Positions 27,162-36,399 of a stretch of DNA of 64,000 nt are shown piece by piece (position 1 is the first letter of the stretch; each line of letters starts with the position of its first letter). The stretch lies in NCBI RefSeq assembly GCF_000620625.1, contig NZ_JIAW01000011.1:186001-250000 (forward strand), written 5' to 3'. The translations under genes and the position numbers were made by a program. A model generated the notes under the pieces. The model had not been told where the DNA came from and did not search any database. It worked only from the letters and a program-made list of their open reading frames with translations. Source of the DNA: Mycobacterium sp. URHB0044. Lineage in GTDB: Bacteria > Actinomycetota > Actinomycetes > Mycobacteriales > Mycobacteriaceae.

Positions 27162-28475
27162 ATGAGTACGGAGCCGCGGCTGGTCACGACGGTCGCCGTC
27201 GCGCAACCACGGCGCGCGGTGATCGACCAGGCGTGGCGGGCGATCGGCCCTGGCGTCGAGGTGCTCAGCGGCTCGGACGGCGGCCCTCTGCGCCGCACCG
27301 TCAAGCGCATCCTGGACCCCCTGGTGCTGCGGCTGCGAGCCAACCCGCAGTACTCCGCGCCGGTCCTTGGGCCCGACACCGCCTCGGCGGCACGTGACCT
27401 CATCGCCGACCACGCGGCTCGACTGCGCGCCACTGCCGCCTGGTTCGCGCTACTGAAGACGGAGCGACGTCGGCTGCGCATCACCACGGGAAATGCCCAA
27501 GAACTTTACTTCCCAGTCTGTTTCGAGCTCGCCGTCACCAGGGGAGCACCCGGCCCCGACGACCGGGTCACGGCCGAGGCCGTATTGCGCGACGTCCACG
27601 AGGACCGCGACCGCACCGGAATCGAGCAGCTGAACCGTTACGTGGCTGGCGAGGACGTCATCGCCAAGCTCACCCGCCAGCTCGACCGGAGCTGGAGCGA
27701 CGTCCACCCCGGTGACGCCATCCCCGGCCCGTTCCTTGCAGGCCTGTCGACCGTGCTGGGCCCCGCCGACGGCCACACCGCCGAGTCGGCCCGGCAGCGG
27801 GTCTGGTCGGTGCTGACCGCCGACGCGACGCCCTACAACCTCGGCGCCACGGCCCGCCGCGAGTTCGCCGACCTGCCGTGGTCCATCGTCGAGGTCGGAT
27901 TGAGCGCCATCGCCCCGCAACAACCTCCGCCGATGGTCGACGGCGTCCACGGCGACCGGCCCCTGGACCGCAGCGTCATCGACCGCGTGCGGGCGACACT
28001 GCGCCGTGCGCTGGACCGTGACGAACTCCCCGACATTCCGCTGCTGTGCGCCGAGGAGGTCGACCGCGCCTGCGCGCCGTGGGGACTGCTGGCCGAGGAC
28101 AAGCAGGCAACATTGGTGGCGGGCATCGAGGTGGCCGTCGACCTTGCTCCGCTGCGCGAATCCGCCGTGCCACGTTACGAACTCGGCCGGCTGATTCAGG
28201 CCCGGCTGCGCAAGGAGGCCTACGTGCTGCACGCCAGGCGATACCTCGCCGACGGCGGCCCGCTGCATCCACGCCAACGGCAGGTGATCGACGACCTCGC
28301 GGCCTTCGCCCGCCCGTACACCAGCCGGTTGTGGGCGCGGCTGCACGGGCGTGACGTGTGGCAGGAACCCTGCGACGACGTCGACGACGTGAGAGCGCTG
28401 TTGGAAGGCGTGGCCAGGTCGGTCAGCCTGGATCACAGGCAGAGGATCAAGAGCATGCTGGAGTCGGCTCGATGA
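27162..28475 (+). CDS. Unrecognised protein in the CHAT locus (437 aa)
   Basis: A soluble, mostly helical, Arg-rich protein that I do not recognise. It has no signal peptide, no membrane segment and no nucleotide-binding or catalytic motif that I can name. Visible segments include PLRRTVKRILDPLVLRLRAN near residue 45 and HARRYLADGGPLHPRQRQVIDDL near 365. The stop overlaps the next start as ATGA, so the two proteins are made together. Base composition is like the neighbours. Confidence 0.7.
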   Translation: MSTEPRLVTTVAVAQPRRAVIDQAWRAIGPGVEVLSGSDGGPLRRTVKRILDPLVLRLRANPQYSAPVLGPDTASAARDLIADHAARLRATAAWFALLKTERRRLRITTGNAQELYFPVCFELAVTRGAPGPDDRVTAEAVLRDVHEDRDRTGIEQLNRYVAGEDVIAKLTRQLDRSWSDVHPGDAIPGPFLAGLSTVLGPADGHTAESARQRVWSVLTADATPYNLGATARREFADLPWSIVEVGLSAIAPQQPPPMVDGVHGDRPLDRSVIDRVRATLRRALDRDELPDIPLLCAEEVDRACAPWGLLAEDKQATLVAGIEVAVDLAPLRESAVPRYELGRLIQARLRKEAYVLHARRYLADGGPLHPRQRQVIDDLAAFARPYTSRLWARLHGRDVWQEPCDDVDDVRALLEGVARSVSLDHRQRIKSMLESAR

Positions 28476-29575
28476 GACTCGTCGCCGATTCTGGTCTGTG
28501 GAGCACCGGGCCGACCGTCGCGGAGTCACCCGCGGTCGCCGTGCTCGAGGTCAGCGGAGCGGTACTGGCGTGGACGGTTGACGATCCGTCCGGCGCCGCC
28601 CGCATCACGTTCACCGATGTGCATGCGGCGGAATGGCTTTGGCGCCTCGTCGGCGAAACCGGACACGTCGCCGCACTGACCGCACTGCGTGATGGCACGG
28701 CGGAGGACGGACGCGCCGTCGACCTCGCGGGTGTCGAGCCGTCGCCCGACGAGCTGGCTGCGCTGCGCCGGATCGCCGTCGGCCACTGGCTGCGACGGTG
28801 GTGGCCCGCCAGTTCGCGCGACGGCATCGTCGCCCTCGATCCGGCGGTGCTGGACGGCGAGATCGCACTGCTGACCGCCGCCGCCGAGGACTACTTCGCC
28901 GACGAGACGTTCGACTCCGACGTGACGGACCTGCTGCGGCCCCACGCCGCGAGCCTCGTCCCCGGTGCACACGGGGATGATCCGCGCGTTTCGGCGCTCG
29001 TCGACACTTGCCGCGAGCTCGCCGACGAACTCGGTCTCGGATGGTCGGAACTAGCTGTACCGCTGATAGATTCGGCGCGCCGCGACCACTATGCGTTGGC
29101 GGCAGGGCCGGAATCGGTTCGGACGGCAGCGTTGACGATCGCCAGCGGAGTCGGTTCGGTCAACTGGATCGCCGTTCCGCCCGGTCTGTTCGACGCGGCC
29201 GACCGGACCGTGGACTGGTCCATCGAGATCGACGGCGCCGCAGTGGTCGCCGCGGTGCGGGTGGCCACGACGATGCCGGCCGAAGGCGTCGCGGTACGGC
29301 TGCGGTCGGGAGCCGTTGGCGGCGCCGGCGTCCTGGATGCCGACGGTCGCGCGACGCTTGCGCTGGTCGGCGCCGAACAGCGACAGGTCACCGAAACGCA
29401 AGCCTGGGACCATGACTGGTCGGCGACGACGGTGACCGTCGGGGCCGACGTCGACGCTTCGGACGATGCCGCGCGCACCCGGGACCGGGTTCGGGCCTTC
29501 GCCAGGTCGAGACTCGCGCAGCCCGGGCCCGACGCGTTCCTCGCCGAGATCCTTGCGGCGGAATCCGACTACTGA
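28472..29575 (+). CDS. Unrecognised protein in the CHAT locus (367 aa)
   Basis: A soluble acidic protein, translationally coupled to the 27162 gene by ATGA. The first half contains ITFTDVHAAEWLWRLVGETG and a helical block. The second half is beta-rich (NWIAVPPGLFDAADRTVDWS, then repeated V/A-rich strands), like an immunoglobulin or carbohydrate-binding sandwich; this is an impression only. No known motif. Acidic here and basic in the partner would favour a complex. Confidence 0.7.
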   Translation: MRLVADSGLWSTGPTVAESPAVAVLEVSGAVLAWTVDDPSGAARITFTDVHAAEWLWRLVGETGHVAALTALRDGTAEDGRAVDLAGVEPSPDELAALRRIAVGHWLRRWWPASSRDGIVALDPAVLDGEIALLTAAAEDYFADETFDSDVTDLLRPHAASLVPGAHGDDPRVSALVDTCRELADELGLGWSELAVPLIDSARRDHYALAAGPESVRTAALTIASGVGSVNWIAVPPGLFDAADRTVDWSIEIDGAAVVAAVRVATTMPAEGVAVRLRSGAVGGAGVLDADGRATLALVGAEQRQVTETQAWDHDWSATTVTVGADVDASDDAARTRDRVRAFARSRLAQPGPDAFLAEILAAESDY

Positions 29576-29583
29576 CCCCCCTG

Positions 29584-31056
29584 TTACCTCGCAGCGGCCT
29601 GCAGCGTGGGTGCCGCGGGTGTCGGCACCGGCAACGGCTGCTTGGCAACGTCGGGGGTACCGATCTGCCCGGCCAGCCAGGGGAGTGCCGAGGCGAAGGC
29701 ATGCGCGGCGAACGGCCAGTCGTGCTTACCGGGCTGTGCCACCACGGCGCACTGGATCCCGTTGGCGGCACCCAACCCGCACAACGACGTCGCCGCCGTG
29801 GTCTGATCGCTCGTCCGTCCGGCGGCGTCACGCCCGCCGAGGCCGTTGCCGCCGCCGTTGGCGCTGGCGGGGTTGAACGTGGGCGGCGGTGGTGAGGTGG
29901 CCCCGCTGATGTCGAACCATCCCGAGATGCCCGTGTACGGCCCGTGTCGGGTGATGACGGTGCTGGGGTCGAAGTTGGCGTACTGGGCCGCGTCACCACC
30001 GAACAGCCGGTCGATCGTCTGCTCCTTCGTGCCCGAGTTCGGGCTGAGGTCGCCTGCGATGTCCTCGAAGGTGCTGAACATGTCGGGGTGCATCACGGCG
30101 AGGTCGACCGCACACGTCCCGCCCATCGACCAGCCGACGATGCCCCAGTTGGTCCGGCTGGTGCTCACGCCGTAGGTCGCCTCCATGAATGGGACGACGT
30201 CCTTGGTCAGGTGGTCGGCCGCGTTGCCGCGGCCGCCGTTGACGCATTCGGTGTCGTTGTTGAACGCGCCGCCGGAGTCGACGAAGACGAGCACCGGCGC
30301 GTTTCCGTGATGGGCGGCGGCGAAGTCGTCCACGGTCTTGATCGCGTTGCCCGCCCGCAGCCAGTCGGCCGGGGTGTTGAACTCGCCGCCGATCATCATC
30401 AGGGTCGGCAGCGGAGGCGGCGGATTCGACGCGTACCAGGCCGGCGGCAGGTAGACCAGCTCGCCGCGGTGCTTGAACCCCGACGCCGCCGCGCTGATGG
30501 TCACCGGCACGAGGGTGCCCTTGGCGGGGACTTTGCGGGACACCTGCATCGCCACGACCGTCGCCTGATCCGTCTGGTCGGGCAGCGGTCCAGCGGTGAG
30601 TTGATTCCACGCCGTCTGCACGGTGGGGAAGTAGCCCACCCAGAGGTTCAGGGAGAGCGCGGCACACAGGAGGCACAGCGGAAGCGCGACCGTTGCCGCG
30701 CCACGGCGCCACCAACGGGCACCCCGCCAGCCGGCCACGAGGACCACGGCCGCGACGCCCGTCACTGCGATCCAGATCCACAGCAAGTTCGGAGCGGGGT
30801 CGCCGGCGAGGCCCTCGGAGGAGATGTACCAATACGCCGTGGCCGCCAGCACCGCGCCGATGCCCAGCGCCACGGGCAGCCAGACCAGCCGCCAGCGCCG
30901 GTTGCGCCACCCGATCGCGAGCAGCAGTACCACTGCGGCGAGCGCCTGCACCATCAGCGGCAGCCAGCCGTGCATCAGTGAGAGGTGTTGTTGGCGGTAG
31001 CCGCCGGCCGGGTCCGCCAACAGCGTCTCGGCGATCCTCGTCGTCGAAGTCGTCAC
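29584..31056 (-). CDS. Membrane-anchored alpha/beta-hydrolase (esterase D/mycolyltransferase type, Rv1639c-like)
   Basis: A 490-aa protein. The first about 150 residues contain four membrane segments. An extracytoplasmic alpha/beta-hydrolase of the esterase D (PF00756) type follows. The nucleophile elbow is GWSMGG, and the catalytic His is in QPGKHDWPFAAHAF. Length and position agree with Rv1639c. The family includes the antigen 85 mycolyltransferases, so an envelope ester substrate is possible. The start is GTG at 31056; the open frame continues upstream, but the extra codons run antisense through lysX. Confidence 0.85.
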   Translation of the reverse strand: MTTSTTRIAETLLADPAGGYRQQHLSLMHGWLPLMVQALAAVVLLLAIGWRNRRWRLVWLPVALGIGAVLAATAYWYISSEGLAGDPAPNLLWIWIAVTGVAAVVLVAGWRGARWWRRGAATVALPLCLLCAALSLNLWVGYFPTVQTAWNQLTAGPLPDQTDQATVVAMQVSRKVPAKGTLVPVTISAAASGFKHRGELVYLPPAWYASNPPPPLPTLMMIGGEFNTPADWLRAGNAIKTVDDFAAAHHGNAPVLVFVDSGGAFNNDTECVNGGRGNAADHLTKDVVPFMEATYGVSTSRTNWGIVGWSMGGTCAVDLAVMHPDMFSTFEDIAGDLSPNSGTKEQTIDRLFGGDAAQYANFDPSTVITRHGPYTGISGWFDISGATSPPPPTFNPASANGGGNGLGGRDAAGRTSDQTTAATSLCGLGAANGIQCAVVAQPGKHDWPFAAHAFASALPWLAGQIGTPDVAKQPLPVPTPAAPTLQAAAR

Positions 31057-31099
31057 GGCATCATGGTGTCTGGCGTTCCTGGAGACAGGCTGTGAGTTT

Positions 31100-31131
31100 C
31101 GGCGGGCTGGAGCGAAGCGACCGGGGAATCG
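31100..31131. repeat. 32-bp dispersed intergenic repeat, copy 2
   Basis: Matches 3484-3515 at 31 of 32 positions in the same orientation. It lies in the 83-bp spacer between lysX and the esterase gene. Confidence 0.8.
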
Positions 31132-31139
31132 ATGGATGC

Positions 31140-34100
31140 TCAGCGCGGCTTGGCGAGCGGGAACGGCAGCGTCTCGCGGATGCTGCGACCGGTGATCAAC
31201 ATGACCACGCGGTCCACCCCAACTCCCAGCCCGCCGGTGGGAGGCATCGCGTACTCCATCGCCTGCAGGAAGTCCTCGTCGAGTTCCATGGCCTCCGGGT
31301 CGCCGCCCGCCGCGAGCAGCGACTGCTCCTGCAGCCGCCTGCGCTGTTCGACCGGGTCGGTCAGCTCGCTGTAGGCGGTGCCCAGCTCGACGCCCCACGC
31401 GACCAGGTCCCACCGTTCGGCGATACCGGGTTTGCTGCGGTGAGGGCGGGTCAGCGGTGACACCGAGGTAGGAAAGTCCTTGTAGAACGTCGGGCGTTCG
31501 GTGCGGCCTTCGACGAGGCGTTCGTACAGCTCGAGCACCACGGCGCCCTCGTCCCAGTGCGTCAGGTACGGAATGCCCGCACCGTCGCAGAGCTTGCGTA
31601 GCCGCGCCAGCTCGGTGTCGGTGTCGATCTCCTCGCCGAGCGCCTCCGACACCGCGCCGTGCACGGTCTTGACCGGCCACTCGCCGGAGATGTCGACGGG
31701 CTCCAGCGATCCCTCGGTGGCACCGGGCCGCATGACCACCTGGCTGCCGTTGGCGGCCTCGGCGGCGTTCTGGATCAACTCGCGGCACCCGTGCACCCAC
31801 ACGTTGTAATCGGCGTGGGCCTGGTAGGCCTCCAACAGGGTGAACTCGGGGTTGTGGCTGAAGTCCACGCCCTCGTTGCGGAATGCCCGGCCGAGTTCGA
31901 AGACGCGTTCCACGCCACCGACGCAGAGCCGCTTCAGGTACAGCTCGGGCGCGATGCGCAAGTACAGATCCAGGTCGTAGGCGTTGATGTGCGTCATGAA
32001 CGGACGCGCGTTGGCGCCCCCGTGAATCTGTTGCAGAATCGGCGTCTCGACTTCGAGAAAGCCCTTGCCGACCAGGGTTTCGCGGATGGCGTGCAGGATC
32101 CGGCTGCGCGCGGTGATGAGGTCGCGCGCCTCGGTGTTGATCGCCAGGTCGACGTAGCGCGTACGCACCCGCGCCTCGGGGTCGGTGAGGCCCTTCCACT
32201 TGTCTGGCAAGGGACGCAGGCACTTGCCGATCAGCCGCCAGCTGTCGACGAGCAGCGAGCGGGTGCCGTTCTTGCTGCGGCCCATGGTGCCCGTTACCTC
32301 GACCAGGTCGCCCAGATCGATGGCGCCGGTGAAGTCGGACGTGTTCCCTTCGGCGAGGCGGGAATTGTCCAGTAGCAGTTGAACTTCGCCCGACCAGTCC
32401 CGCAGCTGGGCGAACAGCACGGCGCCGTAGTCGCGGAGGCGAAGTACGCGTCCGGCGACGCTCACGGTGACGTCGTCTCGTGCGTCGATGGCAAGGGCGA
32501 CGGTGTGACTGGGGGCCTGTCCGACGGGATAGGCGTCGATTCCCTTGGCCTGCAGGGCCTTCAGCTTGGCCATGCGAACCCGTACCTGTTCGGGTAGTCG
32601 CTGCGGCCCCGCCTCTTCGGGGACCGGGACGTCCAGGCCGGTGAGATCGGGCGCACTGCCGTCGTGATGCAGACGACCCGATTGCACCAACGTGTCCGGC
32701 GCGGCCGTGTGGTGCCCGGTGTGTTGCTTGGCGCGACGGCTGAAGGGCAGCACCAGGAAACCCTCGGCGATCACGGAGGCGACGCCGACTCTCGGAATCA
32801 GCCTGGCGTCCTCGTAGCAGGCGAACCGCGGCACCCATTCGGGTTGGTACTTCATGTTCGACCGGTACAACGTCTCGAGTTGCCACCAGCGCGAGAAGAA
32901 GACCAGCAGGCCGCGCCACAGGCGCGCAACCGGGCCCGCTCCGAGCTGGGCACCTTCCTCGAAGGCGGAGCGGAACATCGCGAAGTTGAGCGAGATGCGG
33001 GTCACGCCGATGTCTTCGGCCTGCAGGCACAGCTCGCTGACCATCAGTTCGTTGGTGCCGTTGGGGGACTGGGGCGAGCGGCGCATCAGATCGAGCGATG
33101 CCCCATTGGTGCCCCACGGCACCAACGACAACATCGCGACCGTCTCCCCGTCGTCGGCGGCCACCGCCTCGACCAGCAGGCAGTCGCCGTCGGCCGGATC
33201 GCCGAGGCGACCGAGGGCCATCGAGAAGCCGCGTTCGGTCTCCGTGTCGCGCCAGGCGTCCGCCCGCTTGATCACCTGGCTCATTTCGTCGGCGGACAAT
33301 TCGCGGTGCCTGCGGATCCGCACCGTGAGACCGGCCCGGCGTGCCCGGGTGACCGCCTGCCGTACCGGCTTCATGTCCGGGCCGGACAGCTTGAAGTAGT
33401 CCGGGTGCAGGATCGCCTCATCGCCCAGTTCGAGTGCGTTGAGGCCTGCCTCGCGAAAGGCTTGGGCCGCAACGGAACTGGCGCCCATCACGCCCGGCGC
33501 CCAGCCGTAGGTCTCGCACAGCTTCAGCCAGGCCTCGATCGCGGCGGGCCACGCCCTCGGGTCTCCGATCGGGTCGCCACTGGCCAGGCAGACGCCCACT
33601 TCGACGCGGTAGGTGATCGCGGCGCGACCGTTCGGCGCGAACACGACCGACTTGTCGCGGCGGGTGGCGAAGTAGCCGAGCGAGTCGTTCTTGCCGAACA
33701 ACTCGAGCAGGCCGCGGATCGCCGACTCGTCCTCGCCGGTCAGTGCGTTCTCGGCACGCTGGGACTGGAACAGCACGACGGCCGCGACCATCAACGCCAG
33801 CGCGCCGAACAAGCCCAGCAGCGCATTGACGAACACGTGCGGGTGTCCGGTGAACGAATCGGCGTCCGCGCCGGCGAAGGCACTCACCCGGTTGAGCGCG
33901 TACAGGAGCCGGTCCGATCGGGCCAGCGAGCCGGGGAAGAACTCGAGCAGTCCCCAGCCGACGAGCGTGCCGACCGCCATACCCACGACCAGGGTGGCGG
34001 CCGCCTTGAACAGGGCGCCGCGCCGTACCTTCGCCCAAAACTGGGGGCGGGCCAGGACCAGGAAACCGATTGCCGCGACGTGGAAGGCGATGCCGATGAC

Positions 34101-34448
34101 CTCGCCGACGTCCACGATGACCGTCTCGTCGCCCGTCACCAGGTCGACGACGTTCCAGCCGATGGCGGCGACCATGTAGAGGACGAGGATCCACCACGCG
34201 ATCCGCTTGCGGGCGGCCAGCGCCGCCGCCAGAAGCGCCAGCACGAACGCCCACGCGAAGCTGGTGTCTGGGAAGTTGAAGAGGTAGTCGTTGACGAATT
34301 CGCGGGGGACCTTGATGACCCACCGAATCAGCGGCGACACGCTGGCGATCAGTGACAGCGTGGCGATGACGCCCACGGTCCACCCGGCCGCGGCGGGTAC
34401 CCACCAGAACGTCGCGCGCCGTTTCTTGTTCACCGCGGTCAGGGTCAT
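31140..34448 (-). CDS. lysX: Lysyl-phosphatidylglycerol synthase / lysyl-tRNA synthetase fusion
   Basis: LysX charges tRNA-Lys and transfers lysine to phosphatidylglycerol, which protects against cationic peptides. The 1102-aa protein has an N-terminal MprF-like membrane region of seven or so segments (residues about 15-230) and a DUF2156 transferase domain (about 240-580, with GFSMALGRLGDPADGDCLLVE). The C-terminus is a class II LysRS with an OB domain (VAGRVLRLRDYGAVLFAQLRD) and catalytic motifs FLEVETPILQ, RAFRNEGVDFSHNPEFTLLE and GLGVGVDRVVMLITG. The M. tuberculosis protein is slightly longer. ATG 34448 follows TATCCT by 8 bp. Confidence 0.95.
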   Translation of the reverse strand: MTLTAVNKKRRATFWWVPAAAGWTVGVIATLSLIASVSPLIRWVIKVPREFVNDYLFNFPDTSFAWAFVLALLAAALAARKRIAWWILVLYMVAAIGWNVVDLVTGDETVIVDVGEVIGIAFHVAAIGFLVLARPQFWAKVRRGALFKAAATLVVGMAVGTLVGWGLLEFFPGSLARSDRLLYALNRVSAFAGADADSFTGHPHVFVNALLGLFGALALMVAAVVLFQSQRAENALTGEDESAIRGLLELFGKNDSLGYFATRRDKSVVFAPNGRAAITYRVEVGVCLASGDPIGDPRAWPAAIEAWLKLCETYGWAPGVMGASSVAAQAFREAGLNALELGDEAILHPDYFKLSGPDMKPVRQAVTRARRAGLTVRIRRHRELSADEMSQVIKRADAWRDTETERGFSMALGRLGDPADGDCLLVEAVAADDGETVAMLSLVPWGTNGASLDLMRRSPQSPNGTNELMVSELCLQAEDIGVTRISLNFAMFRSAFEEGAQLGAGPVARLWRGLLVFFSRWWQLETLYRSNMKYQPEWVPRFACYEDARLIPRVGVASVIAEGFLVLPFSRRAKQHTGHHTAAPDTLVQSGRLHHDGSAPDLTGLDVPVPEEAGPQRLPEQVRVRMAKLKALQAKGIDAYPVGQAPSHTVALAIDARDDVTVSVAGRVLRLRDYGAVLFAQLRDWSGEVQLLLDNSRLAEGNTSDFTGAIDLGDLVEVTGTMGRSKNGTRSLLVDSWRLIGKCLRPLPDKWKGLTDPEARVRTRYVDLAINTEARDLITARSRILHAIRETLVGKGFLEVETPILQQIHGGANARPFMTHINAYDLDLYLRIAPELYLKRLCVGGVERVFELGRAFRNEGVDFSHNPEFTLLEAYQAHADYNVWVHGCRELIQNAAEAANGSQVVMRPGATEGSLEPVDISGEWPVKTVHGAVSEALGEEIDTDTELARLRKLCDGAGIPYLTHWDEGAVVLELYERLVEGRTERPTFYKDFPTSVSPLTRPHRSKPGIAERWDLVAWGVELGTAYSELTDPVEQRRRLQEQSLLAAGGDPEAMELDEDFLQAMEYAMPPTGGLGVGVDRVVMLITGRSIRETLPFPLAKPR

Positions 34449-34456
34449 AGGCCGCG

Positions 34457-34462
34457 AGGATA
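34457..34462 (-). promoter_or_regulatory. Probable lysX -10 box
   Basis: Minus-strand TATCCT, 8 bp before the lysX ATG. Confidence 0.4.
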
Positions 34463-34493
34463 TGCGGTCAACCGGCGAAATGGGTGAGAGTGG

Positions 34494-34829
34494 TTACCAG
34501 ACGGGGCCGGTGTACTTCTCGCCCGGTCCCTGGCCCGGCTCGTCGGGTGCCGCACTCGACTCACGGAACGCGAGCTGGAGGCTCTTCAGACCGTCGCGAA
34601 CCGGTCCGGCGTGCGGGCCCAGGTATTCGGCCGACGCGGCCACCAATCCGGCGAGTGCGGTGATCAGGCGACGGGCCTCGTCGAGATCGCGGTGCGGGCT
34701 GTCATCCGGATCCTCGGCTGAGAGCCCCAGCTTCTCGGCGGCCGCGCTCATCAGCATCACGGCCGACCGGGTGATCACCTCGACCGCGGGAATTTCGGCC
34801 AGTTCGCGGATGTTAGGAATCTCGGTCAT
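34494..34829 (-). CDS. DUF1844 family protein
   Basis: A 111-aa protein. The pattern IRELAEIPAVEVITRSAVMLMSAAAEKLGLS, followed by DLDEARRLITALAGLVAASAEYLG and a block ending LKSLQLAFRE, fits DUF1844 (PF08899). It is a small helical soluble family of unknown function that is often next to infC in actinobacteria. The start at MTEIPNIREL is used because earlier in-frame codons are not conserved. It diverges from infC. Confidence 0.82.
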   Translation of the reverse strand: MTEIPNIRELAEIPAVEVITRSAVMLMSAAAEKLGLSAEDPDDSPHRDLDEARRLITALAGLVAASAEYLGPHAGPVRDGLKSLQLAFRESSAAPDEPGQGPGEKYTGPVW

Positions 34830-35005
34830 GCCTGCTAGAGTGGCACGCGCGACCGTTCTGGCGTACGCCAGGACACCCAAGTGGAGTCCCGCTCCCACCG
34901 TTGGCCAGTCTTCGAGACCAGGCTCAGCGGTCCGGTCACGAGTGTCTCGCGACGCTCGTTCTGCGTTTTGCGCAGGCGGCGTGAGCCGTGATCGGTCGGC
35001 ATCGG

Positions 35006-35044
35006 GCCCTGCTATATGCAGGGCTTTTCTGTTCCGTGGAACAG
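35006..35044 (+). promoter_or_regulatory. infC leader: terminator-like hairpin plus second hairpin
   Basis: GCCCTGC-TATAT-GCAGGGC followed by TTTT (35006-35028), then directly CTGTTCC-GT-GGAACAG (35029-35044). Both stems are perfect. The pair sits 45-85 bp before the infC start in a 260-bp leader. Leader control of infC-rpmI-rplT by L20 is known in other bacteria; whether this one works that way is inference. Confidence 0.6.
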
Positions 35045-35089
35045 GGTGCGGATGGCGTGGGACTCCGGCAAGACTACATAGGAGGCCCC

Positions 35090-35731
<642 letters not shown>

Positions 35732-35739
35732 AGGACAGC

Positions 35740-35934
35740 ATGCCCAAGGCCAAGACCCACAGCGGAGCGTCGAAGCGCTTCCGCCTCACTGGAACCGGCA
35801 AGATCGTGCGCCAGAAGGCCAACAAACGGCACCTCCTGGAGCACAAGGCGAGCAAGCGCACCCGCCGCCTCGACGGCCGTACCACGGTGTCTGCCAACGA
35901 CACCAGCCGCGTGAAGAAGATGCTGAACGGCTGA
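35740..35934 (+). CDS. rpmI: 50S ribosomal protein L35
   Basis: A 64-aa basic protein with MPKAKTHSGASKRF at the N-terminus and LLEHKASKRTRRLDG, the L35 signature. It follows infC by 8 bp with an AGGACAGC-type ribosome site and belongs to the infC-rpmI-rplT operon. L35 binds 23S rRNA in the large subunit. Confidence 0.97.
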   Translation: MPKAKTHSGASKRFRLTGTGKIVRQKANKRHLLEHKASKRTRRLDGRTTVSANDTSRVKKMLNG

Positions 35935-35977
35935 GTGCAGCACCCCGTAAAGACCGCACGAGAATAGGAACACCCCC

Positions 35978-36367
35978 ATGGCACGCGTGAAGCGCGCACT
36001 CAACGCCCAAAAGAAGCGGCGTACCGTCCTCAAGGCCTCGAAGGGCTACCGCGGACAGCGGTCCCGGCTCTACCGCAAGGCCAAGGAGCAGCAACTCCAT
36101 TCATTGGCGTACGCCTACCGCGACCGCCGTGCCCGCAAGGGCGAGTTCCGCAAGTTGTGGATCTCCCGCATCAACGCGGCGGCCCGCGCCAATGACATCA
36201 CCTACAACCGGCTGATCCAGGGCCTCAAGGCCGCTGGCATCGAGGTCGACCGCAAGAACCTGGCCGAGATCGCGGTCAGCGATCCGGCTGCGTTCACCGC
36301 GCTGGTCGAGGCCGCCAAGGCAGCCCTGCCGGAAGACGTCAACGCGCCGTCCGGAGAGGCCGCCTGA
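35978..36367 (+). CDS. rplT: 50S ribosomal protein L20
   Basis: A 129-aa protein with the conserved RVKRALNAQKKRRTVLKASKGYRG start and RDRRARKGEFRKLWISRINAA. L20 is essential for early 50S assembly and in several bacteria represses its own operon by binding the leader mRNA. The C-terminal tail (LPEDVNAPSGEAA) is slightly longer than usual. The stop is next to the tsnR start region. Confidence 0.97.
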   Translation: MARVKRALNAQKKRRTVLKASKGYRGQRSRLYRKAKEQQLHSLAYAYRDRRARKGEFRKLWISRINAAARANDITYNRLIQGLKAAGIEVDRKNLAEIAVSDPAAFTALVEAAKAALPEDVNAPSGEAA

Positions 36368-36399
36368 GCCCCACCCCGCTCACCGAGCGATCGGCTCGC

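Noticed and set aside
31057..33117. Long minus-strand extension of the esterase frame
   Set aside because: It runs through lysX in another frame, and the conserved esterase sequence begins at GTG 31056.
34988..35089. Longer IF-3 start at GTG 34988
   Set aside because: The extra 34 codons cross two perfect hairpins and are not IF-3-like; the ATC at 35090 has a perfect ribosome site.
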